Of a stretch of 64,000 bases of DNA, positions 18,255 through 28,329 are shown in pieces. Where the stretch lies: contig NZ_CP026377.1 in NCBI RefSeq assembly GCF_002953195.1, positions 2,294,001-2,358,000 of the forward strand, written 5' to 3'. Both the position numbers and the translations under genes were made by a program. The notes beneath the pieces were generated by a model. That model was not told the DNA's origin, made no database searches, and saw only the letters and a program-made list of their open reading frames with translations. The DNA is from Mixta gaviniae. Lineage in GTDB: Bacteria; Pseudomonadota; Gammaproteobacteria; Enterobacterales; Enterobacteriaceae. Within the stretch, counting starts at the first letter, position 1. Every line of letters starts with the position of its first letter.

Positions 18255-19649
18255 TTACAAGCCGCTTTCGCCCCAGCGCTGTTTCGCTATCAGCATCAGC
18301 GTGGTCAGCGCCGCCGGCAGCGCCAGCAGCATAAAGATCAGGCTGAACGACCAGCCCAGCGTCAGCATCTGCGCGCCGACCACCGCGCTGAGGATCGCGC
18401 CGAGGCGGCCGATGCCATGCATCCAGCTGGCGCCGGTGGCGCGCGCCTGAGTGGGATAGTAGCTGGCCGCCAGCGCGTTCATGCCGGTATTGGCGCCGTT
18501 AAAGCAGAATCCACAGCAGAAGGCGATCGTCGCCATCAGCAGCGGCTGCGCCGGTACGCAACCCAGCAGAATAGCGGCCAGCCCGCCACCAAAGTAGATC
18601 GCCGCCAGCGCCAGGTTGGCGTTAACGCGATCCATCAGCCAGCCGGCGAACAGCGAACCGACCGTGCCGCCCGCCTGATACATCGCGGTGATCAGCGCGG
18701 CGGCGGTGACGCTCAGCCCTAAATCGCCGATCAGCGCCGGCATCCAGCTGCCGATCAGGTAGACCAGAAACAGCCCCATAAAGTAGCCGCCCCACAGCAT
18801 CAGGCTGCCGAAACGGTAGCGCGCCGACAGCACGGTGCCGATAGCGCCCGCTTCCTGAGTTAATGCCGGATAGAGAAAGGTGCTGTGCGGCGAGGTCGCG
18901 CCGGGCCACATTTTTTCCACGATCGCCCGGATGCGCCACGCCGGCGCCTGTTGCGCCAGCAGAAAACGCACCGATTCCGGCAGGTAACGCAGTAGCAGCG
19001 GCAGCAACAGCAGCGGCAGCACGCCGCCCATCAGCAGCACCGAATGCCAGCCGAAGGCGGGGATGAGCCAGGAGGCAGCCACCCCGCCGCTGGCGGCGCC
19101 GAAGGTAAAGCCGCAAAACACCACGGTTATCAGGAAAGCGCGCCGGCGCTCGGGGACATATTCTGACACCAGCGTGCCGACGTTAGGCATCGCCGCGCCC
19201 AGCCCCAGCCCGGTCAGCAGGCGAAACAGCATCATCTGCTCAATGTTTTGCGCCAGCGCCGTCGCCAGCGTCCAGACGCCAAAAAAGAAGACGCTGCTGA
19301 TGATGAGCCAGCGGCGACCATAGCGATCCGCCAGCGGCCCGGCAAACAGCGCGCCCAGCGCCAGCCCCACCAGCGCCGCGCCGATCGCCATGCCCAGCTG
19401 ATGACTGGTAACCGGCCAGGTCGCGCGCAGCGCGGGCGCGATAAACCCCATCAGGGCGATGTCCATGCCATCGAGCGCCACGATAATAAAGCTCAGGGCG
19501 ATAATGCGCCGCTGGAAGGCGCAGAGACCATACTGGTTGATACGCTGACGAACATCGATCGCCTTTATGCTGTCCAGAATCTCCTCCCTGTGGCGGCGTA
19601 ACAGCGGCCGCGTGCTGTCAAAAAAACGGCCTATGATAGCGAAACGCAA
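18255..19649 (-). CDS. MFS transporter, aromatic acid:H+ symporter (PcaK-like) family; start uncertain
   Basis: Twelve-segment major facilitator resembling PcaK/BenK. The signature DGMDIALMGFIAPAL in the first membrane segment is typical of 4-hydroxybenzoate-type symporters, with the MFS loop LADRYGRRW and PESVRFLL at the centre. The only standard in-frame start is TTG at 19649, which has no ribosome site. A strong site, GGGAGGAG, lies at 19581-19588 and is followed at once by ATT and CTG (19577), just where family members begin (before AIDVRQRIN). The true start may therefore be the non-canonical CTG or ATT. Divergent from a PcaQ-like regulator, which suggests aromatic-acid uptake; no pca enzyme genes are nearby. 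Confidence 0.85.
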   Translation of the reverse strand: MRFAIIGRFFDSTRPLLRRHREEILDSIKAIDVRQRINQYGLCAFQRRIIALSFIIVALDGMDIALMGFIAPALRATWPVTSHQLGMAIGAALVGLALGALFAGPLADRYGRRWLIISSVFFFGVWTLATALAQNIEQMMLFRLLTGLGLGAAMPNVGTLVSEYVPERRRAFLITVVFCGFTFGAASGGVAASWLIPAFGWHSVLLMGGVLPLLLLPLLLRYLPESVRFLLAQQAPAWRIRAIVEKMWPGATSPHSTFLYPALTQEAGAIGTVLSARYRFGSLMLWGGYFMGLFLVYLIGSWMPALIGDLGLSVTAAALITAMYQAGGTVGSLFAGWLMDRVNANLALAAIYFGGGLAAILLGCVPAQPLLMATIAFCCGFCFNGANTGMNALAASYYPTQARATGASWMHGIGRLGAILSAVVGAQMLTLGWSFSLIFMLLALPAALTTLMLIAKQRWGESGL

Positions 19650-19894
19650 CCGCTTGCGGCTATGACTTTGCCGCTGAGTGAAATTTTCTCACCTGGCGCG
19701 TGGCGCGCCCTTAGCTGACGCGCGCGATTCATGCCAAAAAGTTATGGCGCGCAGCCGTTTAATTACTTCAGCGGTGGCGAAACGGACGATTTGCTCGCCA
19801 AATCACGATAATGTTAATGATAATTTGCAATTAAGTTAACAAAATCGCAGCGAGACGCTTGCTTAATCTCCTTCGCCCTTTCTACTCTCTCTTC

Positions 19895-20818
19895 ATGGAC
19901 AAAAACTATCTGTTTAATCAGCGCATCCGTCTGCGCCATTTACATACTTTCGTTGCGGTCGCACAGCAAGGCACGCTGGGGCGCGCCGCGGAAACGCTCA
20001 GCCTGAGCCAGCCGGCGCTGTCGAAAACCCTGAACGAGCTGGAAGAGTTGACCGGTGCGCGGCTGTTTGAGCGCGGGCGGCTTGGCGCGCAGCTTACCAC
20101 TATCGGCGAGCAATTTCTGACCCATGCAGTGAAGGTGCTGGATGCCCTGAACCATGCCGGGCAGTCGTTTGCCAACCCGATCGGCGATCGGCCGGTGGTG
20201 CTGCGGCTCGGCGCGCTAACCACGGCGGCAATGGGCATGTTGCCGCAAATCCTTGATCGCTTTCATCAACAGCAGCCACAGGCGACGGTGCAGGTGGCGA
20301 CGCTGCATAATAATGTGCTGCTGGCAGGGCTGAAAGCGGGCGAATTTGATATTGGCATCGGACGCATGGCGGACGCCGATATGATGGCCGGCCTCGCCTA
20401 TGAGTTGCTGTTTCTTGAGTCGCTGCGGCTGGTGGTACGCCCGCAGCATCCGCTTTTAAATGACAACGTCACGTTATCGCGCGCCCTGCAATGGCCGGTG
20501 GTGATTTCGCCGGAAGGAACCGCGCCGCGCCGCATCGCTCAGGCGATGATGGATGAACAGGGTTGTACGCTGCCGCCAAGCTGCGTGGAAACCTCTTCGA
20601 CTTCGCTGGCGCGTCAGCTGGCGCTGCGCTATGACTATGTCTGGTTTGTGCCGTCCGGCGCGGTTAAGGAAGATTTACTGCACCATTCGCTGGCGGCGCT
20701 GCCGATCGCTTCGCACGGCCCCGGCGAGCCGGTGGGGATCATTACCCGCTCGGGGCACCCGTTATGTCTGAGCGCGGAAATTCTGCTGGCGACCATTCGC
20801 AAATGTCATTCCGGTTAG
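19895..20818 (+). CDS. pcaQ: LysR-family regulator, PcaQ type
   Basis: LysR regulator of about 307 residues from the ATG at 19895; a TTG at 19859 gives 319. RIRLRHLHTFVAVAQQGTLGRAAETLSLSQPALSKTL is the winged helix-turn-helix and is characteristic of PcaQ, the activator of protocatechuate (pca) genes, as are RHLHTF and the ARLFERGR element. The effector domain is complete. Neither start has a convincing ribosome site. It is divergent from a PcaK-like transporter, a plausible target. Since no pca operon is in the window, the symbol reflects similarity rather than proven function; GbpR-type sugar regulators are related and could be an alternative. Confidence 0.75.
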   Translation: MDKNYLFNQRIRLRHLHTFVAVAQQGTLGRAAETLSLSQPALSKTLNELEELTGARLFERGRLGAQLTTIGEQFLTHAVKVLDALNHAGQSFANPIGDRPVVLRLGALTTAAMGMLPQILDRFHQQQPQATVQVATLHNNVLLAGLKAGEFDIGIGRMADADMMAGLAYELLFLESLRLVVRPQHPLLNDNVTLSRALQWPVVISPEGTAPRRIAQAMMDEQGCTLPPSCVETSSTSLARQLALRYDYVWFVPSGAVKEDLLHHSLAALPIASHGPGEPVGIITRSGHPLCLSAEILLATIRKCHSG

Positions 20819-20828
20819 CGTGATTCAG

Positions 20829-20848
20829 CGGCTGGCGGAGGCCAGCCG
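20829..20848. terminator. Hairpin between convergent pcaQ and smrA
   Basis: Perfect 8-bp stem CGGCTGGC (20829-20836) with 20841-20848 around GGAG, located in the 40-bp gap between two convergent stops. It lacks a T-run on either side, so it may be a weak bidirectional terminator. Confidence 0.4.
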
Positions 20849-20858
20849 ACAGATGGGA

Positions 20859-21422
20859 TTAACGGCTGCGTTTCGCATGTCGCTCGCGGTTATCCAGCCG
20901 CGCTTTTTCCGTTTTACGCAGGCCAACATAGATCGCACCGCTGCCGCCGTGCTGCGGCTGCGCCATGCAAAACGCCTGGACATCCCCGAACTGCTGCAGC
21001 CAGCGCGCCAGATAACTGCGCACGATATTAGCGTGGGATTCATCCTCGCGCCCTTTGCCATGCACAATCAGCAGATTGCGCAGGCTATCGTTACGCGCCT
21101 GCATCATAAAGGCAAACAGCAGCTGACGGCAGTTTTCCACCGGCTGGCGCAGCAGGTTCAGGCTGGCGTCGAGCGGGTATTTCCCCAGACGCAACTTATC
21201 CAGCACGCCCTGCTGAATGCCTTCGGCTTTATATTCCAGAGGTTGGCTGAGCGGCACGATATCGAGGTAGCCGCGGGTCAGGAAATTGTCCATTTCCTCG
21301 TTCGCCGGCTGCCGCGGCGCTTTAGGCGTCGCGGTTTTCAGCCAGTGAACGTTGGCGCAATCTTTCAGCGGAGTGACATCTTCCATGGCGTCACGAAACA
21401 GATCTTTATCGTCAAGGTTCAT
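20859..21422 (-). CDS. smrA: Smr-domain DNA endonuclease SmrA
   Basis: Small MutS-related domain protein, 187 residues, same length as E. coli SmrA (YdaL) and collinear with it: it begins MNLDDKDLFRDAMEDV and ends ERHAKRSR. The Smr core is at about residues 85-175: LDLR-like NLLRQPVENC, then LLIVHGKGRED, and HGGSGAIYVGLRK near the end. E. coli SmrA has been reported to nick and cut DNA in vitro; its cellular role is unclear. The ATG at 21422 matches the E. coli start; the upstream extension is not needed. Confidence 0.93.
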   Translation of the reverse strand: MNLDDKDLFRDAMEDVTPLKDCANVHWLKTATPKAPRQPANEEMDNFLTRGYLDIVPLSQPLEYKAEGIQQGVLDKLRLGKYPLDASLNLLRQPVENCRQLLFAFMMQARNDSLRNLLIVHGKGREDESHANIVRSYLARWLQQFGDVQAFCMAQPQHGGSGAIYVGLRKTEKARLDNRERHAKRSR

Positions 21423-21816
21423 GGGGCCTACCTCACGCCTGATATGTCGTGGCAATGCACGAAGAAAAGTACTGCAGAGACCCGGCAATTTTAACCGATT
21501 AGCCCGCCGTTGCCAAAGGCAGACGACAATCCTTCCGATGGCGGTCGCGCTGCCGCTTTCTTCGCCATTCGCCAGGTTATTTTTTAGCAGGTTAGTTAAG
21601 TGTTAAAAATGTATTTTCCTTTAACCCTGCCGCACAGGACACATTGATTTCCCTGATTAACAAAATAATGCACATTTTTTACCCCGATAATCACATTGGT
21701 GTTGTTGATTGATAACATCCCTGATTTTTATGCGGTTAAAAGTGCGCTTATGCATTCCATTTCGCTCACGAAGAATGTTAAAATTGACCTCAGTCAATTA
21801 TCGTCGAGGATGTATG
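21423..21816. promoter_or_regulatory. smrA-fnr intergenic region
   Basis: A 394-bp divergent gap holding both promoters. It turns AT-rich from about 21590 and includes the FNR-like site just before fnr. I see no homologue of the ogt gene that lies near fnr in E. coli, and no other small gene I can support. Confidence 0.5.
21784..21797. promoter_or_regulatory. FNR-like box in the fnr leader
   Basis: TTGACCTCAGTCAA is a near-perfect match to the FNR consensus TTGAT-N4-ATCAA, with C/G in place of T/A at the inner position. It lies 20 bp before the fnr start codon, as does the autoregulatory site at E. coli fnr, where FNR represses its own gene. Confidence 0.75.
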
Positions 21817-22569
21817 ATGATCCCGGAAAAACGAAGCATTCGTCGTATACAGTCTGGTGGATGCGCAATCCATTGTCAGGACTGCAGCATCAGTCAACTT
21901 TGTATCCCGTTCACGCTGAATGAACATGAGCTGGACCAGCTGGACAACATTATCGAGCGTAAAAAGCCGATTCAGAAAGGTCAGGCGCTGTTTAAAGCGG
22001 GTGATGAGCTGCGTTCGCTGTACGCCATTCGCTCCGGGACCATTAAAAGCTACACCATTACCGAGCAGGGCGATGAGCAGATTACCGGCTTCCACCTTGC
22101 CGGCGACCTGGTCGGCTTTGACGCCATCGGCTCCGGTCACCATCCCAGCTTTGCTCAGGCGCTGGAAACCTCAATGGTGTGCGAAATCCCTTTCGAAACC
22201 CTAGACGATCTTTCCGGCAAAATGCCAGCGTTGCGCCAGCAGATGATGCGTCTGATGAGCGGCGAAATCAAAGGCGACCAGGATATGATCCTGCTGCTGT
22301 CGAAGAAAAATGCCGAAGAGCGCCTGGCGGCTTTTATCTGGAACCTGGCGCGTCGTTTTGGCCAGCGCGGTTTCTCCCAGCGCGAATTCCGCCTTACCAT
22401 GACGCGCGGCGATATCGGCAACTATCTCGGCCTGACGGTGGAAACCATCAGCCGCCTGCTGGGCCGCTTCCAGAAAAGCGGTATGCTGGCGGTGAAAGGC
22501 AAATATATCACCATTGAAAACCATCCGATGCTGGCCGAACTGGCGGGCCAGAGTCGCGGCGCCGCCTGA
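21817..22569 (+). CDS. fnr: Fumarate/nitrate reduction regulator FNR
   Basis: Global oxygen-sensing regulator of the CRP/FNR family; an oxygen-labile [4Fe-4S] cluster controls dimerisation and DNA binding. The 250-residue product equals E. coli FNR in length and is nearly identical over MIPEKR...[21 protein letters not shown]. Cluster ligands Cys20, Cys23, Cys29 and Cys122 are all present. The recognition helix [15 protein letters not shown] carries the Glu, Ser and Arg that read the FNR box. Of two adjacent ATGs the second (21817) has better spacing from GAGGA and matches E. coli. Unambiguous. Confidence 0.98.
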   Translation: MIPEKRSIRRIQSGGCAIHCQDCSISQLCIPFTLNEHELDQLDNIIERKKPIQKGQALFKAGDELRSLYAIRSGTIKSYTITEQGDEQITGFHLAGDLVGFDAIGSGHHPSFAQALETSMVCEIPFETLDDLSGKMPALRQQMMRLMSGEIKGDQDMILLLSKKNAEERLAAFIWNLARRFGQRGFSQREFRLTMTRGDIGNYLGLTVETISRLLGRFQKSGMLAVKGKYITIENHPMLAELAGQSRGAA

Positions 22570-22686
22570 TATCTCGCCGGGTCACTATTTGTTATTTTGT
22601 TGATCCGGCTAGAACTTTTTCGCTTTTTCCTGACCTGTTAATGGGCTATCTTTAGCTGACACGCTCTGGTGTTAGGAGAAGCCGTT

Positions 22687-23637
22687 ATGGTTAAGTATCA
22701 AAACATTCTGGTGGCGATAGATCCTGAGCAGGACGATCAGCCCGCATTACGCCGGGCGGTCTACCTTAATCAGCGTATCGGCGGGAAAATTAAGGCTTTT
22801 TTGCCTATCTACGATTTTTCCTATGAAATGACCACCCTGCTCTCTCCCGATGAACGCACCACCATGCGTAAAGGGGTGATCAGCCAACGGACAGAATGGA
22901 TTCGCGAGCAGGCGCACGCCTATCTTGAGGCCGGCGTCGATATCGACATCAAGGTTGTCTGGCACAACCGGCCCTTCGAGGCGATTATTCAGGAAGTGCT
23001 TTCCGGGCAACACGATCTGGTATTAAAAATGGCGCACCAGCACGATCGGCTGGAGTCGGTGATCTTTACCCCGACCGACTGGCATCTGCTGCGTAAATGT
23101 CCCTGCCCGGTGTGGATGGTGAAAGATCAGCCCTGGCCGGAACAGGGCAAAGCGGTCGTCGCCGTCAACCTCGCCAGCGAAGAGCCGCATCATGATGAGC
23201 TAAATCAGAAGCTGATCCGTGAAACGACCGAACTGGCGGCGATGGTGAACCATACCGAGGTTCATCTGGTGGGCGCCTATCCGGTGACCCCGATTAATAT
23301 TGCTATCGAACTGCCCGATTTCGATCCCAGCGTCTATAACGACGCCATTCGCGGCCAGCATCTGGTGGCGATGAAAGCGCTGCGGCAGAAATTTTCCATT
23401 GATGAAAAATTCACCCATGTCGCTAAAGGCCTGCCGGAAGAGGTGATCCCCGACCTGGCGGAGCATCTGAACGCCGGCGTGGTGGTGCTGGGCACCATCG
23501 GCCGCACCGGCCTTTCCGCCGCGTTTCTGGGGAATACCGCAGAGCAGGTCATCGATCATCTGCGCTGCGATTTGCTGGTGATCAAACCCGATAACTTTAC
23601 CTCGTCCATTGAGCTGGACGATGATGAGGACGATTAA
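22687..23637 (+). CDS. uspE: Universal stress protein E
   Basis: Tandem-type universal stress protein, 316 residues, made of two Usp domains (about 1-150 and 155-305). The second ends with [21 protein letters not shown], a degenerate form of the Usp nucleotide-binding motif, and the tail is acidic (ELDDDEDD). Length and order next to fnr match E. coli. The start is ATG 22687 after AGGAG. UspE is linked to stress survival, motility and adhesion in E. coli. It is closed by a strong terminator. Confidence 0.96.
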   Translation: MVKYQNILVAIDPEQDDQPALRRAVYLNQRIGGKIKAFLPIYDFSYEMTTLLSPDERTTMRKGVISQRTEWIREQAHAYLEAGVDIDIKVVWHNRPFEAIIQEVLSGQHDLVLKMAHQHDRLESVIFTPTDWHLLRKCPCPVWMVKDQPWPEQGKAVVAVNLASEEPHHDELNQKLIRETTELAAMVNHTEVHLVGAYPVTPINIAIELPDFDPSVYNDAIRGQHLVAMKALRQKFSIDEKFTHVAKGLPEEVIPDLAEHLNAGVVVLGTIGRTGLSAAFLGNTAEQVIDHLRCDLLVIKPDNFTSSIELDDDEDD

Positions 23638-23671
23638 TCGCGCGGATGCGGTTTATTGACGGGAAAATAAT

Positions 23672-23709
23672 GCGGCCGCCGGTTTTTGAAATCGGCGGCC
23701 GCTTTTTTA
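23672..23709 (+). terminator. Rho-independent terminator of uspE
   Basis: Ten-bp GC stem GCGGCCGCCG (23672-23681) with 23693-23702, followed by a seven-T run. It sits in the gap between convergent uspE and pntB, whose stop is 11 bp further on. Confidence 0.9.
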
Positions 23710-23719
23710 TCGACAGGCG

Positions 23720-25111
23720 TTACAGCGCTTTCAGAATCGCCTCGACGCTGGCTTTGGCATCGCCAAACAGCATCTGGGTATTTTCCTTAAAGAACAGTGG
23801 GTTCTGCACGCCGGCGTAGCCGGTGTTCATCGAACGTTTAAACACCACCACGTTCTGCGCTTTCCACACCTCCAGCACCGGCATGCCGGCAATCGGGCTG
23901 CGCGGATCATCCTGCGCCGCCGGGTTGACGGTATCGTTGGCACCGATCACCAGCACCGTATCGGTATCGGCGAAGTCATCGTTGATCTCATCCATCTCCA
24001 GTACCACATCGTAAGGCACTTTCGCCTCCGCCAGCAGCACGTTCATATGACCAGGCAGACGCCCCGCCACCGGATGAATGCCGAAACGCACATTGATGCC
24101 GCGCGCGCGCAGCTTTTCCGTGATCTCCGCGACCGGATATTGCGCCTGCGCCACCGCCATGCCGTAGCCCGGGGTGATGATAACCGTCGAGGCGTTTTTC
24201 AACAGCTCGGCGGTATCCTGTGCGTTGATTTCGCGGTATTCGCCGCTTTCATCCTCATCGCCTGCCGCGGCGCTGCTGTCGGTGCCGAAGCCGCCGGCAA
24301 TGACGCTGATAAACGAGCGGTTCATCGCCTTACACATAATGTAGGAGAGGATGGCGCCCGATGAACCAACCAGCGCGCCGGTGACAATCAGCAGATCGTT
24401 GCTCAGCATAAAGCCCGCCGCCGCCGCCGCCCAGCCGGAGTAGGAGTTCAGCATCGAAACCACTACCGGCATATCCGCCCCGCCGATTGACGCCACCAGA
24501 TGCCAGCCGAAGGCGAGCGCAATCACCAGCATAACCAGCAGCGCGAAGATCTGCAGCCCGACGCTATCGCTGCTGACAAAAGTCCACAGCAGCAGAAAAG
24601 AGACCACCAGCGCCAGCAGATTAAGCTTATGACGATGCGGCAGCATCAACGGGCGCGATGAAATCTTGCCGCGTAGCTTGCCGAAGGCGACGATCGAGCC
24701 GGTAAAGGTGACCGCGCCGATAAAGATGCCGAGGAAGATCTCAGTCAGATGAATATTCTGCATCACCGCATCGAGACCCGGCCCGTGATCGATATAGCTG
24801 TTGATGCCCACCAGCACCGCAGCCAGACCGACAAAGCTGTGCAGGATCGCCACCAGCTCCGGCATTTCGGTCATTTCAACCTTTTTCGCCAGATGGATGC
24901 CGATGGCACCGCCGATCACCATCGCCAGTAAAATCCAGGCGATATTGCCGGTATCGGGGCCAAAAATGGTCGCCAGCAGCGCAATGCCCATCCCGGCCAT
25001 GCCGAAGATATTGCCCTGCTTCGAGGTTTCATGCTTTGAAAGCCCCGCCAGGCTGAAAATAAACAGGATTGCGGCAACAATATATGCTGCAGTAACTAAT
25101 CCGCCAGACAT
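23720..25111 (-). CDS. pntB: NAD(P) transhydrogenase subunit beta
   Basis: Membrane-embedded subunit of the proton-translocating transhydrogenase that makes NADPH from NADH using the proton gradient. The 463-residue product has about nine hydrophobic segments in the first 260 residues, then the NADP-binding domain III with [13 protein letters not shown] and the late [14 protein letters not shown]. It starts 11 bp after the pntA stop, with AAGGGG as ribosome site. Length and arrangement match E. coli PntB. Confidence 0.97.
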   Translation of the reverse strand: MSGGLVTAAYIVAAILFIFSLAGLSKHETSKQGNIFGMAGMGIALLATIFGPDTGNIAWILLAMVIGGAIGIHLAKKVEMTEMPELVAILHSFVGLAAVLVGINSYIDHGPGLDAVMQNIHLTEIFLGIFIGAVTFTGSIVAFGKLRGKISSRPLMLPHRHKLNLLALVVSFLLLWTFVSSDSVGLQIFALLVMLVIALAFGWHLVASIGGADMPVVVSMLNSYSGWAAAAAGFMLSNDLLIVTGALVGSSGAILSYIMCKAMNRSFISVIAGGFGTDSSAAAGDEDESGEYREINAQDTAELLKNASTVIITPGYGMAVAQAQYPVAEITEKLRARGINVRFGIHPVAGRLPGHMNVLLAEAKVPYDVVLEMDEINDDFADTDTVLVIGANDTVNPAAQDDPRSPIAGMPVLEVWKAQNVVVFKRSMNTGYAGVQNPLFFKENTQMLFGDAKASVEAILKAL

Positions 25112-25122
25112 GTTGTTACCCC

Positions 25123-26652
25123 TTAGTTCTTACGGAACATTTTCAGCATGCGCTGAGTCACGGTGAAGCCGCCGAAGATGTTGATACTGGCGATTAGCAC
25201 GGCGATAAAAGCCAGGAAGGTGACCCAGCCGCCGTGCCCAATTTGCAGCAGCGCGCCGACCACGATAATCCCGGAAATCGCATTGGTGACTGACATCAGC
25301 GGCGTATGCAAGGCATGGCTGACGTTCCACACCACGTAATATCCCACCACGCAGGCAAGCGCGAACACGGTGAAGTGCGACAGGAATGCGGCGGGCGCCA
25401 CGTTCGCCAAGCAGGCGAACAGCACGATGGCCAGCGCCAGCAGCAGATATTTACGCCACGGCGAGGCGGGCCGGGCGTCGACGGCCGGAGCGGCGGCGGC
25501 GGGCTGTGCCGCCTTCGGCGCAGCGGAGACCTGAATCGGCGGCGCCGGCCAGGTGATTTCGCCGGCGCGCACCGTGGTTACGCCACGGATGACGACGTCA
25601 TCAAAATCGATAACGATGTCGCCATTTTTCTCTTTGCACAACAGCTTCAGCAGGTTGACCAGGTTGGTGCCGTAAAGCTGGGAGGATTGCGTAGGCAGAC
25701 GGCTCGGCAGATCGGTATAGCCGATGATTTTGACGCCGTTGGCGCTGGTCGTGATCCTGTCGGCGACGGTCAGTTCGCAGTTGCCGCCGGTTTGCGCCGC
25801 CAGATCGACAATCACGCTGCCAGGCTTCATTGAGGCGACCATTTCGCGGGTAATGAGCCGCGGCGCGGGTTTGCCCGGGATCAGCGCGGTGGTGATAATA
25901 ATGTCCACCTCTTTCGCCTGAGCGGCGAACAGCGCCATTTCCGCTTCGATAAAGGCTTTGGACATCACTTTAGCGTAGCCGTCACCGCTGCCTGCCTCCT
26001 CTTTGAAATCAAGCTCGAGGAATTCGGCGCCCATGCTTTTTACCTGTTCTTTCACTTCCGGGCGGGTATCGAAGGCGCGCACGATGGCGCCCAGGCTACG
26101 TGCCGCACCAATGGCGGCCAGCCCGGCGACGCCTGCGCCGATCACCATCACTTTCGCCGGCGGCACTTTGCCCGCCGCGGTGATCTGGCCGGTAAAGAAA
26201 CGGCCGAATTCATGTGCCGCTTCCACTACCGCCCGATAGCCGGCGATATTGGCCATCGAGCTGAGCGCATCCAGCGACTGCGCGCGCGAAATACGCGGTA
26301 CCGCATCCATCGCCATCACGTTGATGTTGCGGGCGGCCAGCTTCTCCATCAGCGCCGGGTTCTGCGCCGGCCAGATAAAGCCGATAAGCGTGGCGCCTTC
26401 GCGCAGCAGCGCGATCTCTTCATCATCGGGCGCGTTCACCTTCAGCACGATATCAGCCTGCAGCGCCTGTTGACGATCGACCAGTGCGGCTCCTGCCTGC
26501 TGATAGGCACTATCGTCGAAGCTGGCCGCCAGGCCCGCCTGCTGTTCGATTGCCACGCTAAACCCCAGCTTAAGCAGCTGCTCCACCGTTTTCGGCGTTG
26601 CGGCCACGCGGGCTTCATTGGGCAACCGCTCTTTGGGTACTCCAATTAACAT
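25123..26652 (-). CDS. pntA: NAD(P) transhydrogenase subunit alpha
   Basis: Subunit carrying the NAD-binding domain I and four C-terminal membrane segments. It has 509 residues from the ATG at 26652 (GGGAA upstream), matching the E. coli start; a further ATG lies five codons upstream. [17 protein letters not shown] is the Rossmann nucleotide loop, and [25 protein letters not shown] is the family signature near residue 330. The linker before the membrane part (about 385-400) is Ala/Pro-rich and lacks the Cys-containing stretch seen in E. coli. Forms an operon with pntB. Confidence 0.97.
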   Translation of the reverse strand: MLIGVPKERLPNEARVAATPKTVEQLLKLGFSVAIEQQAGLAASFDDSAYQQAGAALVDRQQALQADIVLKVNAPDDEEIALLREGATLIGFIWPAQNPALMEKLAARNINVMAMDAVPRISRAQSLDALSSMANIAGYRAVVEAAHEFGRFFTGQITAAGKVPPAKVMVIGAGVAGLAAIGAARSLGAIVRAFDTRPEVKEQVKSMGAEFLELDFKEEAGSGDGYAKVMSKAFIEAEMALFAAQAKEVDIIITTALIPGKPAPRLITREMVASMKPGSVIVDLAAQTGGNCELTVADRITTSANGVKIIGYTDLPSRLPTQSSQLYGTNLVNLLKLLCKEKNGDIVIDFDDVVIRGVTTVRAGEITWPAPPIQVSAAPKAAQPAAAAPAVDARPASPWRKYLLLALAIVLFACLANVAPAAFLSHFTVFALACVVGYYVVWNVSHALHTPLMSVTNAISGIIVVGALLQIGHGGWVTFLAFIAVLIASINIFGGFTVTQRMLKMFRKN

Positions 26653-27165
26653 AGTTTTCCCTTTCATCGGTTAGTGATGACCCAGAACGGCGGGAACGGT
26701 ATCCGCTGTTCGCTTCGGACTTTGTATCAAAGTGTGTATAACCTACTGAATCCGGGTCTGATGATCTACCCGTAACCGGGCTCGGATGCTTTTTCATGCA
26801 AAAATGCAGCCCGGAACGGCGTCTGCATTATTTTTACCGGTTAAACTGCCTTTTTTCAGTGATATCCTGCTGCCGCAGGGGGCGATAAACAGCATAACGG
26901 CCAAATTTTCACCCTTATTTAACAATAACTTAACTAAATAAGTTGTATCATCAATCGTTTAAAGCGGTAAGCGCAGCGTAAAACGCGGTAAATATCGCGC
27001 CCGGCCGCGCCGCCGTTTTATGATTAAACCGGCGCGCCTGAATGGCATAAATTGGCTGAGACAGCGGCCATTATTACATGCAATAATCGGCAGCTAATCT
27101 GTTACACATCAAGAGTCCAGCACGTTTTCGTACTCACTTTTTGCGTAAGGCGAAGGATTATTTTT
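26653..27165. promoter_or_regulatory. Divergent pntA-ydgH intergenic region with two palindromes
   Basis: 513 bp with no supportable gene. Two inverted repeats stand out: ACTTTG-TAT-CAAAGT at 26719-26733, about 67 bp before pntA, and AACTTA-ACTAAA-TAAGTT at 26927-26944 in the AT-rich middle. Either could be an operator; I cannot name the protein. A 60-codon frame (26615-26797, minus) overlaps the pntA start and was rejected. Confidence 0.4.
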
Positions 27166-28119
27166 ATGAAGCTGAAGAACACTCTTCTGGTGACCGCCCT
27201 GCTGTCATCGATGACGCTGACCGCTCAGGCGGCGCAGGAGCTGTCACCAGAAAAAGCGGCCGCGTTAAAACCATTCGAACGTATCAATATTACCGGCCGC
27301 TTCAACTCCATCGGCGACGCCACCGACGCCGTCTCCAAACGTGCGGATGAGCTGGGCGCCGCCGCCTTTTATGTGGTTGGCACGACCGACGCTACCGGCA
27401 ACAGCGGCAACTGGCGTGTTTCCGCCGATCTCTATCGCGCCGATGCGCCGACAGCAGACAATAGCCGCAGCTACCGCTATTTCAGCGGCGTGAAAGAGCT
27501 GCCGAAGGCGGAAGCTTATGCGCTGGAGCCTTACGATACTGTTTCCGTCAGCGGGTTCTACCGCAGCCAGCCTGACGTGAATGACGCTATCGGTAAAGCG
27601 GCGAAAGCGAAAGGCGCCGCCGCCTTCTTTATCGTACGCCAGATTGATGCCAACAGCGGCGGCAACCAGTACATTACCGCCTATGTCTATAAAGCGGACG
27701 CGCCTAAACGTCAGGTGCAGAGCCCGAACGCCATTCCGCGTAACTCCGACGCGGGCAAAGCGGCGCTGGCCGCCGGCGGCGCGGCAGCGAAGCAGGTTGA
27801 GCTGCCGGGCGTCGCCTCTTCCGAGACGCCGAGCAACAAGGTAGGCCGCTTCTTCGAAACGCAGACCTCCACAGGCGAGCGCTACACCGTGCGCCTGCCG
27901 AACGGCAAAGAGATTCAGGAAGTGAATGCCATCACCGCCGCGCAGATGCAGCCGTTCGATACCGTGACCTTCACCGGCCACTTCGGCACGCCGACGGAGA
28001 TCTCCGAAGCGGTGGCCAAACGCGCCGCGGCGAAAGGCGCGAAGTTCTACCACGTCACCCGTCAGTGGCAGAACCAGAGCGGCGGCAACCTGACCGTCAC
28101 CGCCGATCTGTTCAAATAA
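27166..28119 (+). CDS. ydgH: YdgH (DUF1471/BhsA-repeat periplasmic protein)
   Basis: Secreted protein of 317 residues with a signal peptide (MKLKNTLLVTALLSSMTLTAQA). It contains three copies of the DUF1471 fold, at about residues 30-105, 115-185 and 255-317. Each copy has a similar pattern: a phrase such as ALKPFERINITGRFNS, EPYDTVSVSGFYRS or QPFDTVTFTGHFGT, then an alpha-helical KRA..KGA..F stretch, and a closing ITAxVYK/VTADLFK strand. Length and layout equal E. coli YdgH. The function is envelope-related in homologues; more cannot be said. AAGGA precedes the ATG. Confidence 0.95.
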   Translation: MKLKNTLLVTALLSSMTLTAQAAQELSPEKAAALKPFERINITGRFNSIGDATDAVSKRADELGAAAFYVVGTTDATGNSGNWRVSADLYRADAPTADNSRSYRYFSGVKELPKAEAYALEPYDTVSVSGFYRSQPDVNDAIGKAAKAKGAAAFFIVRQIDANSGGNQYITAYVYKADAPKRQVQSPNAIPRNSDAGKAALAAGGAAAKQVELPGVASSETPSNKVGRFFETQTSTGERYTVRLPNGKEIQEVNAITAAQMQPFDTVTFTGHFGTPTEISEAVAKRAAAKGAKFYHVTRQWQNQSGGNLTVTADLFK

Positions 28120-28128
28120 TCCGCACCC

Positions 28129-28150
28129 GGAGCGGCCGCCCGGCCGCTCC
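28129..28150 (+). terminator. Hairpin after ydgH
   Basis: Nine-bp perfect stem GGAGCGGCC (28129-28137) with 28142-28150, 10 bp after the ydgH stop. The tail is not T-rich, so termination strength is uncertain. Confidence 0.5.
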
Positions 28151-28329
28151 GTAACATTCTGAATAATCTGTAGCGCTTTTTGCATAGACACGCATTGCAC
28201 CGCAGCCCCGCACTCCGTAAAATCGCCGCCTTATTTCAGCGGAAACGAAGGTCTCTTTCGCTTCACGCCTGATGAAAAGTCAACCGCAACGCGGTTCCCT
28301 GGTTATTTATTCTGTTTCAGGACGGTTTC

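Noticed and set aside
26615..26797. 60-codon frame overlapping the start of pntA, possible leader peptide
   Set aside because: It overlaps the pntA start in another frame, has no clear ribosome site and its composition (Ser/Arg-rich) is not protein-like.
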